Positions 11,542 to 21,584 of a DNA stretch of 64,000 nucleotides are shown one piece after another. A program made the position numbers and the translations under genes. Source of the stretch: Tenodera sinensis (Eukaryota > Arthropoda > Insecta > Mantodea > Mantidae); assembly GCA_030765045.1 (NCBI GenBank), contig CM060967.1:169324251-169388250 (forward strand), written 5' to 3'. Positions within the stretch are counted from its first letter, which is position 1; each line of letters begins with the position of its first letter. The notes beneath the pieces were generated by a model. It saw nothing but the letters and a program-made list of their open reading frames with translations, was not told the DNA's origin and made no database searches.

Positions 11542-11666
11542 GGATCTTTTTCTGAAAATACTTTTCTGGATTCAGGGGACCTCAAAACATACATTTCCGG
11601 TTAAATATCGACATCGAAATGTTGAGTCAAATACGATACTTCTAGTAAACGTAGTAGAGAAAGTAA
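10645..11666 (+). mobile_element. RepA, full length, with nested insertion
   Basis: Left end TCTGATGTGCTGCACTCAC and right end AACGTAGTAGAGAAAGTAAA. It carries an extra ~25-base segment near 10825 seen in a second RepA variant and a 36-bp AC run at 11503-11538. Interrupted at 11116-11327 by a LINE tail, so the RepA insertion is the older event. Confidence 0.85.
11116..11327 (+). mobile_element. LINE 3' tail nested in RepA
   Basis: About 212 bp of sequence foreign to RepA, ending AGCCCAAATAAATGAATGAAC, the kind of short repeated 3' tail typical of 5'-truncated non-LTR insertions. RepA sequence is interrupted exactly within TTTTAATCAAAAT, and TTAAT is present on both sides (11111-11115 and 11328-11332), which fits a 5-bp target duplication. 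Confidence 0.6.
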
Positions 11667-11689
11667 ATTCTTTTTGTTTAATTTAGCGG

Positions 11690-11775
11690 GTTCCAAATAA
11701 GTAGGTATTTCTGTTGAAATATCAACATCGATATCAAATTTTTGGGTACAATGGAATACTTGCTCTGTTGGTCTA
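11690..11775 (+). repeat. RepA right-end fragment
   Basis: Matches only the RepA 3' segment: TTTCTGTTGAAATATC, ATCAAATTTTTGGGTACAAT, GGAATACTTGCTCT. Lies 24 bases after the preceding full copy, so it may be a partial tandem duplicate. Confidence 0.7.
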
Positions 11776-12799
11776 AGTACGGAGTAAATTCCGTGGGTCA
11801 GGAACTTGGAGTCCATGATTTCCAGAATGTAAAGTGATAGACACCAACATTGCGCCAGTTCGTTGGGTTTGTCAAAACGCCACGTACAGCTCCATAACCA
11901 CGTCCACTCGGAAACATGTTGTTGCAAAGCCATTCATGGAGTGAACAAATACATTAATTAGTTTGTAGCGACACAAATGAGACTTCAAACTTAATTCCAG
12001 TAAGCTGATCCGGTGGATTTGAGGACCATGCAGTGGAATGATCTGTCGGATCGAAAGTAATTATTTTTGACGTAAACTCGATATTCGATGCACTAACTAG
12101 AAGGGGAAAAAAGAAAGAATTGTAATCTTTTGGCTTAATCAGATTATGCAAATGCCTTCGCTTAGCATGCAGAATCGGTAATGTTGGGCTCATCGACTGT
12201 TTCGGAACCAAATTGTATGTTTGCTCTAAAGTAGCACATCTTTTTGTAGAGAAGTTTAGTCTTTCTCGCTAGTAAGAAATCAATGTTGACGAAAGAAGAC
12301 TGCAGAAGAAAGGCAGGAGGAATAATATAAGAGGAACCATACATATATAAAGTTTCTTATAACTAAAATTTTATTTAGATCCAGCTGTCCCAAAACCAAA
12401 CCTTTATTGCAGCTTTTTGGAGATTATCTTCTGATGAGCTAAAAATAATCTAAAAAAAGCATTGTTATAAAAAGGCAGATGCGCGCGCAGATGTATGTAT
12501 GTTTGTGTGTGTAACATTGATTTCCAGCATACTTGGAACAGATAATATTTGGCATAAACCAAAAATTGATGTCTAGCCTGTAATTCCAAATTCCATTCTA
12601 TTTTTTATATTAAGTTTATTTAATGTCAAAATCTCGTAAGCTCAACTATATATTTATCAACAATAGTCTTTATGGGATCCTGAGTTTTAATTATCTCTAA
12701 GTGTCTTGTGTAATATCATAAGTCTCCAAACAAACAGAGGCTATGTGGGGATAAACTGTCAAACCACGAATAGCTTTTAAATGTAGAAGTTGAGCAATT
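11776..12799. other. Unannotated stretch
   Basis: No recognisable gene. Several 60-110 codon open frames on the minus strand have no family signature. Confidence 0.4.
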
Positions 12800-13260
12800 G
12801 CAGATGAACTTAAGTACACGAGAATCCACGGAAACTCTTCTGGTAAAGAGATTTGGTCTCTCCATCTGGTAAAGGGTCCTCCTTGGTTCCTGTGTCCTGT
12901 AGGTTTGTAATTTAGTATTATTTTAAGAGGTCAAGCGTCTGACATTCTGACTATGTGTTCATACCATTTTTGTCTTTGTGAATTGAAGAATATTTTACTT
13001 TTCTTATGTCTGTACTTCTTCTCTGGTGCATAAGACTGTAGCCCACTGTTGGTCTTGGCCGCTTCTGTCAGTGTGAGTCCAGTTTTCACTGTCCTACATA
13101 CATAACCTTAGAAAATTTCTTCTTATAGTTCCACACATTGTTTGAAATTTGTGCATTTGTATATTTGTATCTTCTCTTTAGCAACACGATATATTGAAAC
13201 CCAAGCAATTAAAGCGTTTCACTTGTTCAATACTATTGTTATTTATAACAATTTTTCATA
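12800..13260 (-). mobile_element. LINE remnant, RT C-terminal region
   Basis: The minus strand encodes, in pieces, FNCLGFNISCC, then MHKFQTMCGTIRRNF, and further on KWYEHIVRMSDA followed (after a stop) by PLKIILNYKPTGHR and RWRDQI. These match the C-terminal part of insect endonuclease-reverse transcriptase LINEs (FKYLG..., FN.ICGTI.RTL, W..H..RM.D.R.P, P.G.R..GRP..RW.DQ). Frameshifts and stops show it is dead. The RT core is absent, so it is 5' truncated. Confidence 0.75.
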
Positions 13261-13324
13261 TTAGATAATTTTTCCTCGATACGCCAGTAAGTTTCTTGTT
13301 CTTAATGAAACATTTAAGTATATA

Positions 13325-13935
13325 TATTTAGACAGATGTGGTTATGTCTCTGTGAACATATGGAAACAATTTCATTAGTACGGTACAAAAATTGCTCGAA
13401 AAGGAACATTTTACAGGAAGAAAAATAGTGAAAATATCAATAATGAGGAAACATTTAAACATGGAGTAGGGCAATGTATGTATTTTTCACATTCAAGAAT
13501 GTCTCAGTTTTTACAGTGTTGAAATAAGAAAATTCTGGTTTTTAAATCGATTTTCATGAAATTTCTGTCATATAAATCCTTACAGAATTGAATAAATAAC
13601 CTGAACACAGTTTTTATTTTTTGTTACGTCACTAAAAGGTCCCTCGTGGCAATTTTTTTTTTTAAATTTTGGTCTAATATTTTTACCTAAGTTTTTTTAA
13701 AATTACCATAGTTTTCTCTGAATCTCCTTCAGTTTAAGCTCCAAAAATGTTAAACTTACAAATTATTTTTGCCTTCAAAATGTAATTTTTGTGTTTGACA
13801 AGCAAAATATATACTCAGATGCTAAAATCTAGTGTAGGTATTTTTTATTTGTTACATTTCTGTGAACACGTGTAGATAATTTTATTTGTGCAATACAAAA
13901 ACTGCTTCTAAGCAAAATTTTACAGCGGACAAATT
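13325..13935 (+). repeat. RepC interspersed repeat, copy 1
   Basis: The segment 13590-13935 matches 16840-17130 in inverse orientation: TTTTGTTRCGTCACTAAAA.GTCCCTC, TTTTGGTCT.ATATTTT, and the end 'gcaatacaaaaactgcttctaagcaaaattttacag'. The same end motif also occurs at 13370-13410 ('tacggtacaaaaattgctcgaaaagg'), so the end is present twice in direct orientation, as for a terminal repeat. Nature unknown. Confidence 0.6.
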
Positions 13936-13967
13936 ATGCATTTCTCGCACTCAGGAAATAAATTAAC

Positions 13968-14305
13968 TCATTTGCCATAAAAATATCTCAAAGATATGGC
14001 ATTTCAATCACATTTTGCGTGCAAGTGGTAGTTTAGGGAGAGTGAATTTTATTCAAAATCTTCACGTCACATCCATGTAGAATATTACAACTTTGCTTTT
14101 TAACTGAAGTTTCGTTTTCGAGTTATTCCTTCAGGCACACACACACAGACTCACACAAACACACGTGTACGCACGCGCGGGTTGTCGTTTTTCAAGGATT
14201 CTTTTTATTGAGGAGACTTGAAAACATATGTTTGCTGTGAAATCTCGACATCGAATTTTTGGGTGGAATACAATTTTGTTCCGTTACTTATTAGAGGAAG
14301 TAAAA
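13968..14305 (+). repeat. RepA 3' half
   Basis: Starts at TTTGCCATAAAAATATCTCAA, includes a CA/CACG stretch at 14135-14178 and AATCTCGACATCGAATTTTT, ending TTAGAGGAAGTAAAA. It ends about 150 bp before the GC-rich promoter region. Confidence 0.85.
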
Positions 14306-14449
14306 GTTACAGAAGGGTTAAGGATTTGAGCGAATGAGCTGCAAGTTTGGTTTGCGCCTCTCAGTGCAAATTTAGGGAAGAAGGAAGGTCAGTTTTAGCG
14401 AGGAAATCCGCTCTGATCGTGTAAGGGTTCCTCTCAAGATCATCAATTC

Positions 14450-14745
14450 TCCAAAAATGTGGCAACGTTGAGAGAGATGAAGGTGGCGACGTTGACGAGG
14501 GTGTCTCGAGGTGGGGAAAGGCGCCGGGAAGCCCCGCCTACAGATACGAGTCCCATTGGTCGGCGACGGAGGGGGCCCGGGATTGGCGGCGTCTGCCGGC
14601 CGGAGCCGGCGCTTGTGCTCGACGCGACGCAACACGCGCCGTGGCAGGCAAGCAAGGCAAGGCAGGCAGGGCCGGGCGGGCAGGGCCAGTAAGCTCGTAT
14701 GGGCCGACTCGCGCACCACGTAGACAGTCACTCAGTCGAGCATCG
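14450..14745 (+). promoter_or_regulatory. GC-rich promoter of the gene starting at 14987
   Basis: A sharply GC- and CpG-rich island in an AT-rich background. It holds two inverted CCAAT boxes (ATTGG at 14555-14559 and 14582-14586), whose extended contexts CCAATGG and CCAATCC fit NF-Y sites 27 bases apart, and a GC box GGGCGGG at 14674-14680. An arthropod-type initiator TCAGTC lies with its A at 14734. No TATA box is seen 25-35 bases upstream, and no clear DPE at +28. The start site is inferred. Confidence 0.55.
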
Positions 14746-14754
14746 GGACCCTGC

Positions 14755-14850
14755 ATGCATGCGTGCGTCTGTCTGTCTGCAAGTGAACCACAACATACAC
14801 ACACACATACATGTGAATACAGTGTTGCAGTGATCGTGCCGCCGATATAA
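14755..14850 (+). CDS. Upstream ORF in the 5' leader
   Basis: A 31-codon frame starts at the first ATG after the inferred start site, reads MHACVCLSASEPQ, runs through a CA-rich His/Thr stretch and stops with TAA at 14848-14850, 136 bases before the main ATG. A second, overlapping uORF starts at 14759. Such uORFs usually reduce translation of the main frame; here that is inference only. Confidence 0.35.
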   Translation: MHACVCLSASEPQHTHTHTCEYSVAVIVPPI

Positions 14851-14986
14851 TATCCTAAGCGATGTGACTGTTGTACAACAAGGGTGTAAAGTTTTGTTTT
14901 TGCAAGGTTTTTGATCGATAAGGAGTGATTCGCTGAGCACTGTTTATTTCATTTTATGCTTTCCGGTAATATTAGGGGGTTAGCAA

Positions 14987-15116
14987 ATGACCATGTTTGT
15001 TCTGCCAAGGGATTTGGCGATGCCCAGGAGTCGAGGCCAGGACCGGGAGTTGTCAGCACTGCTATTACTACTGCTGCTCTGCCTTCAGCTGACCGGCAAC
15101 GCCGCCGCAACTACCG
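14987..15116 (+). CDS. First coding exon with signal peptide, gene unknown
   Basis: An in-frame TAG at 14981 precedes the ATG at 14987. The 43 complete codons encode an N-terminal segment with Arg/Asp residues up to residue 21, then a Leu-rich hydrophobic core at residues 24-35 (ALLLLLLLCLQL) and a small-residue stretch TGNAAATT, which is a classical secretory signal peptide. The exon ends at the consensus donor GTAAGT (15117-15122) in phase 1. A phase-1 intron right after the signal peptide is common in genes for secreted or membrane modular proteins. A second in-frame ATG at 14993 has the better context (ACCATG); Met12 (15020) is also possible. The mature protein is not in view, so I cannot name the gene. 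The next exon was not found, so intron 1 may span tens of kilobases of repeats. Confidence 0.75.
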
Positions 15117-15122
15117 GTAAGT

Positions 15123-15886
15123 TGGCACATGTTTCTTTACATTAACTTTATCAACAGTGTCGTTATTTTTAATCTCCAGTTACTGAAGCCAACTACCGCG
15201 ACGTATTGCGCACGCTTAGTAAATAAATGACTAACGACAGGTCTACGCGCCAAGTTTCTTATGAAACAAAACACTAACAAAGCAGACTGCTTCACCTGCT
15301 GACCGTCAACTGTCAACCTTGCTGCTAATGTTTACTGTTTCCATGGCAAATTTGAGTTCTAATTTCGGATTGAATACCATATAGAAATGTGGATTCAGAT
15401 CGAACTGAACTTTGAATCTGATCGTCTTAAAATTGGGATCGGATCGAAATCTTTTTTCATGATAGCACCTACCGGATTCAAATCGATTTGAATCCACCAA
15501 AGGTGCTAACTTTTACTGCACTCATAACACGCTGCAAGGTTCGTCGTTTTTTCTTAACGAAATTGGTGTCCCTTCTCATTCCATATTGAATTCAACATGT
15601 AAACGGGTACGTATTGAAAGTGGGATTGGGTTCAAATCGATTTCAGCTCCCCAGTAAAACGTAGTAAATAACCAAGAAACCTGCTTTACCTGCCAAATCA
15701 CATGTCAACTGTCAGACAATCCGTTTATTTTACTTTTCCCTCTAATAAAAATAAATATTGCATCTCTAAAAAATCTAAAAATCCACAATTTTATTTGAAA
15801 CAACTGAGATTTGTATCACAGTATCGTACGATCATTATATCGCATACGGAAGCTCAATCAGATAGCTCTACTTCTTTAAAAAAATA
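15123..15886 (+). other. Start of intron 1, no repeats recognised
   Basis: Unique-looking sequence. Two similar short segments (15282-15320 and 15676-15716, 'gctt.acctgc..a....tcaactgtca') suggest an old local duplication. Several AATCGATTT/GATTCAAATC words recur at 15390-15650. Confidence 0.4.
15474..15495. repeat. Perfect 22-bp palindrome
   Basis: Two 11-base arms, GGATTCAAATC and its exact complement, with no spacer. A related half (GGGTTCAAATCGATTT) recurs at 15628. Could be a dimeric protein site or a relic of repeated ATCGAT-centred words; no function can be assigned. Confidence 0.7.
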
Positions 15887-16575
15887 TATTTATTGCACTC
15901 ACATGACTTTCTCTACTCTTACACTAGCCATTCTTACAAACCCTTATTTCATGTTGGTTGAGATAAACATTTTGTCCTAATTTTCTCATAGATACAAGGA
16001 GAATACAGGAATATAGTAGGTTTTGGGTAATTGTCAAATCTTTTAAAACGTTCAAATTTCGTTCTCTTTGCATGGACAAGAGATTAAAATGTGAATAATG
16101 ACCTTCTATTTCAGAAAAGTTGAAGTATGTCTATGATGGTTCACTCCACAAAAAGCGCATTTAGGTATGACGTTTGTATTTTACGTTCTTTAACAAAATG
16201 TTCTCTTACGGTTTAACACTTCTGCAAAAGTCATTAAGAGTGAACAGGAATACATAGGCTGTAGCCAAAAAATTCGAAATATACATTTAACTTGACACAA
16301 AATCATTAATATTTTTTAGAAAATAAAAATTTTCGAAAAATTGTCATTAGAGTGGAGCAATTTTGTTCAAAATCCTCGTGTCGCATCTTTAAAAGACATT
16401 AAACTTAAATATTAATTTTTGTGGTTTTTAACCGACTTTTCGTTTATGAGTTATGTTGTCCACAGACTGACACACACACAGCTTTTTCTAGGACTGCGCT
16501 TTTTGGATTCAGGGGGTCTCAAAACATATATTTCCGGTGAAATATCGACATCAAAAGTTTGAGACGAATACGATA
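15887..16575 (+). mobile_element. RepA, nearly complete
   Basis: Left end ATTGCACTCACATGACTTTC; internal blocks in order; short CA run at 16469-16480; the right end reaches ACGAATACGATACTT but the hairpin is lost. Confidence 0.85.
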
Positions 16576-16839
16576 CTTAATTCATTTAATTAAAAGCACC
16601 ACGTGTCAAACTTTTGTTATATCTTATCCACAGTTTTATTTGACCTTAAAGAATGTGTATGACTGAAATATCATAAAAATGTAGAACAAAATTTTTTTTA
16701 TTTAATTGTATAAAATAATGCACATTCGTGGATGCAAAAGGTGCATAATTAAATGTGCTTTTGAGTATCAGTGGGTTTTAATGTGAACTAGGAATTCAAA
16801 TATTTTATCGCTGTATTCTCACTATCTGATATTTTTAGT

Positions 16840-17130
16840 ATTTTCCTACTGGTAAAAAGTTCCTTGTGTGGTAGTTTTTGCATTGTACTAATGAAGCTTG
16901 CTTTACATATTCATTGATACATAAAAATTTCTGAACCTTTTTCGTTAAATGTGTCTGAGTTGTTTTTAATATGAAACACAAGAATTAGAAGGTTTGGGAA
17001 AATGAACTGTAAATTTAAAATATTTGTAGCCTAAGCTGAGGGAGAGACAGATAAAAGTATATGTTAAAATATAAGACCAAAACTTAAAGGTTCATGTCGT
17101 GAGGGACTTTTTAGTGACGCAACAAAAATG
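16840..17130 (-). repeat. RepC, copy 2
   Basis: Inverse of 13590-13935: on the minus strand it begins TTTTGTTGCGTCACTAAAAA and ends with the 'caatgcaaaaactacc...aaggaac' terminus. The two RepC copies flank the first exon and promoter. Confidence 0.6.
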
Positions 17131-17386
17131 AATAATTGATGGTTATTTGTAAACCATTAGAGAAAAGTGGATGAAATTTTGTTAGTAACATGTTTAGATT
17201 ACATTATTTTATTATTTTATTATTAAATTTGACCTTATATAGAGGTTTGCCATGTGACACAGAATAGCTTTCATGTGTTTGAAATGAATACATAAAAAGG
17301 TTAATAAAAAACAGCAACAAAAAACAAAGTTTTTGTTAGTATATGGCACAGTTAAATGATTATTTTATATTTTAGTACTTTCAAAT

Positions 17387-18625
17387 TTAAATGTTATGGT
17401 TACCATACAAATGATTTCGGCATATTGCCACGGAGTATTTTATTGTAGTTAGGAGAATGTCATCCTGTAGCTGTTTAGGGAGCTTATATTGTTGTCTCCA
17501 TTGCACAAATGATTTTGGTATTGTGCCCCTTGCTCCGAAGAATAAGCCTGTGACCACGATGTTGCTGATATTATATGAGGCACTGAAGAATGGAATTGTG
17601 GGCTCATATATTTTCTTCTTTTCACGATCCACTTCTGCTGGCTGGTCTAAGGATGTCTCAAACCTCACTGTGGGATCTAAGATCTCAGCTGTCCCTTTCT
17701 TCCTGTCGATAGCAATGACATCAATTCGACGGTTACTGCCACAGTCAGCCACACAGTGTACTTCTTCGTGGACTTCTAATCCTGTGCTTCGCAAAGCATT
17801 GGCAAGCAGAGTTCTTATGGTGGTGTGACGCTTTATTCGCAGCAACTCTCCCTGAGGACAATTCCCGAGTACACGCGGTAAAGTTTCTATCTCACTGCAG
17901 TGTCTGCAGTGGCTTGTACCCGTGGAGCGTCCCGGAACCACCATAGCTGTCATCTTCAACATGTCACGCCATTCTGAGCTGGATAATCCATTACGTTTCA
18001 AAATCCAAGTGTTGGCAGCAGGAACTTCGCCAAAGAGTGCCACTCCTCTTCCTTTCTGAGGGTATGCACACCAGGCTTCAAACTCCTGGCGTCTTAGTTG
18101 TTTAACGGAGTTTGTGGAGGACTCCTCTGGTATATGCAACTCTGTGAGGCATCGAGTTCTTATGGCTGCAAAATTGCGAACAACGTTTACATGTTCATTG
18201 TCTAGATCTTCAAGTTTGGTGTTAATATTTAATTGTTGAAGATAAGCTTCCCAAGTTGCACGTATTATTGATAATCCCTTAAACTTTGTGCTGGTGTACA
18301 GCATACTGTTTGGGGTGTCATTTGGTAGTTGTAGGATATCCTTCACAGCACTTTTGATCATTTTATCTGCTTTCTGGAGCCATACCGTTGGAATTTTCTC
18401 TATTGGAACCGACTGGAAAGGATAGATCAAAGTGGGCCCAATAAACTGATTTATAACTGTAAGTTTTTGACTAGGCTGGAGCAAGTGAGTTGAAGTAAGC
18501 TTTTGAAGACTTAATTTTAATTTTTCTAGAACCTGTGTTTCATTATATACTATTGTGTCCCTAAATGTTGCACCAAGGTATTTAATCTCTTCCTCTGCCC
18601 CAATGCTCATAATTGATCCAGCTAT
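17387..18625 (-). mobile_element. R2-like LINE, 5'-truncated, open 3' ORF
   Basis: A 407-codon uninterrupted frame covers the region after the RT core of an R2-clade non-LTR element. Near the C-terminus lies a zinc-knuckle-like motif (Cys235-x2-Cys238, Cys251), followed by HEEVHCVAD, NRRIDVIAID and EILDPTVRFE. The last two carry Asp297 and Asp312 of the restriction-like endonuclease (R/K-x-D...D). The expected zinc-knuckle His (LxHxLGxC in relatives) is Arg246 here. The first Met is only the truncation point; the RT catalytic motifs are missing. A stop lies just upstream and a 'gctataaatt' direct repeat marks the 5' junction (18617-18640). No stops or frameshifts in 1.2 kb suggest recent insertion. 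It lies antisense in the presumed intron 1. Confidence 0.85.
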
Positions 18626-18798
18626 AAATTGCTATAAATTTAGAAAACCAACTGTTATTAGTTCATAATATCAGTGATACATTTAACAGACTTTCATAAA
18701 TAACCACAAATTGGATTCCGTTAATGTAAATAAAGTTTGCCACAAAGACAATTTCTTAATATTTACGTAAACTATGAATATACTTAATACCAAATTAA
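18626..18798. other. Short unannotated spacer
   Basis: Nothing recognised between the R2-like insertion and the next RepA copy. Confidence 0.4.
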
Positions 18799-19170
18799 TA
18801 TGATGCGCTGCAGTCTTATGAACTTCTCTGTTCATTCTTGGACATGCTGTACCCATGGACATTATTTTACTCTGTTTTTGTTAATTCGGATCATTCACGT
18901 TTACACATTTCATAGTGGATAAAGCGACACGCAGGGTTTTAAAGACCGCGTCGCTGTGTAATGGCGTACACTTTACATGATTGGGAAAAAGGAACGAGTA
19001 ACGACTTCTCAGTTTAGAAAATTATAGGTATTTTAAAATTCAAGCCAATAACAAGAAATATCTCGGAAACGGCTAACTCCACAAAAAATTTCTTATGTAA
19101 ATTATACCAAATTTGGTATTTAATAGATTTTTCGTTTTTGAGTCATGCTGTTCAAAGACATATAAAGGCC
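18799..19170 (+). repeat. Divergent, internally deleted RepA
   Basis: Left end TGATGCGCTGCAGTCTTATG, a variant block near 18940, 'aacaagaaatatctcggaaacgg', then a jump to the 3' block TTTTCGTTTTTGAGTCATGC. Older than most copies. Confidence 0.6.
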
Positions 19171-19684
19171 GTATAATGTTTGTTTTGGATTCTGCTAATG
19201 TTAATACTTGTATTTTCGGCAAGAATATCAGTAATTTTTAGTCAAATATATTAATTACTGTAGGTGGGCAGTAGAGAAATGAAAAATAATGTAATTATAA
19301 AATTAAAAAAAAAAAAAAAAAAAAAAGATAGGTCCATGTAAGCCCCTTTAAGTAATCATTTATGAAATCTTTGAAGCCTAAAAATTTAAATTTAATTCAT
19401 TAAAATTTTTAGAAATTTTTTTTGGGAAAAGCACATTTTAAAAGTGGGAATATGCATAATAGCGGCGTGTTCAGGAGTATTTAAAAATAATTGGCAATAA
19501 TTTGTTAACGTGCCTTAGAGCGATCAAACTAGATATCTGTAGAATAGCTTGTGTAAATGTAAGGAAGGACATTTTCTCTGAAATTAATAGCTACGTTAAG
19601 CAGTAATTAATTGCACAAAACAAGCAATATATCGCTAGGCGCGTTTGTTCTAAAGCCATGCATAGATTAGCGAATCTTCCAAGC
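19171..19684. other. Unannotated stretch with A-run
   Basis: A 24-base poly-A tract (19303-19326) may mark an old retroposed insertion, but no element body was recognised. Confidence 0.4.
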
Positions 19685-20226
19685 CCATGACGCAAATATT
19701 TTGAAGAAAATCCCGCCATTACAAAGTATCCTTTAGATGAAATATTTTTCGAAAACTATGATTCTCTCAAAGATGGTTTTAACGATTTTTATTAAAATAT
19801 ATGTTTAATGCATATCTTGAATTTATGTCATAAATCGTAAGTGATAGACAAAATCTTACCTCACAAAATGTAAATATTGTCAAAACGTGTGATTTGTGTC
19901 CCATGCATTCTTTTGTCTTGACTGCACAATTTTCGAGATGTTCCTTAGTTTTCTGAATTTGCAATACTTTGCTTATTTGCTCTCTCTTGGCTATCCAAAG
20001 AGAACGGAATTTCAAAGCCCTCATATAGCGACCAGCTTTAAAACATTTGATAATCGCTCAAAGCCTATTGTATTTACATATTCCCCTTGCACCCACAAGA
20101 AAGTTAGCTACAAGGTAATTTGTACAAATGTTTATCTGCACCAACACGAAAAAGATATAGGAATAAGTATTTGGAAGAATGGTTTGACAAGAGTACAGAA
20201 ACTCATGTGAGTGCATTACATCAGAC
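19685..20226 (-). mobile_element. RepA, second variant
   Basis: Covers most of the 5' half in minus orientation, including the variant-specific CATATAGCGACCAGCTTTAAA (20026-20046), ending at the left terminus GTGCATTACATCAGA. An unrelated ~90 bases near 19900-19980 replace the usual sequence. Confidence 0.8.
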
Positions 20227-21203
20227 CTTTTTCTTTTTGTTGAGCCTATTTTTCAAATAAGTAATTGTTATCTATTAAGCTTTGTCTAGGTATATGTCAT
20301 CCTCATTTGGGGAAGCCGATGGTGTTCTTTCACAAGTAGCTGTCAAAATGACAATAAATCTTGCGTGGTATTCTTCAGAAAGTTCCGATTCTGTCGTCTT
20401 AATTTGTCACCTTCTTAGGTGTGCAAACTTATGTAATGTAATCATTTTAAAACTTTGTTAGTAATGCAAGGTTCCTATAAAATTGTATTAAAATACTTCA
20501 TTTTAAAATTTTCAAGTTAACTGAAAATATTTCCTGGATTTTCAAGTTCTAAATTGGCCTGCTGAGAAGCAGAAGAATACGAATAAAACTTTTTAAACTG
20601 TATAAACTTGGAAACAGTATTATTTTAGTTTTAAAATTTTTCAACTCCGTTTTCTTGGGTTTTCTTTGACGGCACGTTCTTGCTTTCAAGTTGTTCAGTC
20701 AGATGTAATAATGTGTAATATTTTATATGCCTATTTATAATTCAGGGAAATACGCTTCGTTGCATTCTTATTTGACAATAAGACATTCTGTAAGGTTTTA
20801 AGCAGAAAAATTGGTATCTTACAATCAACACTTATGTTCCACGAGCATTTAAACAAGGAGCCTACGGTGTAGATCGTGAAATTGTGTCTGAAATATTACT
20901 AAATAACTTGAAATTCATTATAATTATTGTCTAAACCAAAAACAGACAAAAAAGGAGTCATGCTTCCAGACCATGACGAACTGCGTTGAACTATGTCTAG
21001 AAGGCAGTGAGAAAATGTTTCAGATGTCAAAGAATATACTCTGTATTTATGCACAACTTCTACATGTGTCATTTTACTATTTTATTCGAAATCAGTGTAA
21101 CTAAAAGTTCATGTCTATAATTTATCGATATACTACTAAAAGGGTTTCAATTTAAAATATTAATTTGTTTGAACAAAGAAATGTATCGTGTAAAGCAATT
21201 TTT
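20227..21203. other. Unannotated AT-rich stretch
   Basis: No gene or repeat recognised. Confidence 0.4.
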
Positions 21204-21262
21204 ACTTTCTCTACTAGTAAGTAGAGGAAGTATTGTATTTTTTTATGAATTATCATGAAATC
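21204..21262 (-). repeat. RepA terminal hairpin, isolated
   Basis: The right end alone: ACTTTCTCTACT (21204-21215), a 4-base loop, then AGTAGAGGAAGT (21220-21231), an almost perfect stem, followed by TATTGTATTTTTT. This is the clearest example of the RepA 3' stem-loop. Confidence 0.8.
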
Positions 21263-21382
21263 TCACTCTTAGGACTAATTTTAATAAGAAGCGTGTTCTG
21301 ATAAAATCGTTGTATATCCACAAAAGGCATCAACACTTTATCTATTATAGTACTTTTAGAAAAGTGCACCCAAATTTAAAAA

Positions 21383-21579
21383 TCTGATGTGTTGCACTCA
21401 CATGACTTTCTCTACTCTTGTACTAATCATTTTTACAAACTCTTATTCCCATATCTTCTTTGTGTTAGTTGAGATAAACATTTGTGCAAATTATCTTATT
21501 ACTTATTTCCTTGTTGGTACAAGGAGAATATGGGAATAAGTAGGCTTTGAGCTTTGAGATTCCATTCTCTTTGGGTATC
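21383..21579 (+). repeat. RepA left portion, cut by a LINE
   Basis: Left terminus TCTGATGTGTTGCACTCAC preceded by 'taaaaa'. Sequence continues to TTGAGATTCCATTCTCTTTG and is then replaced by LINE sequence. Confidence 0.9.
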
Positions 21580-21584
21580 GGGTA

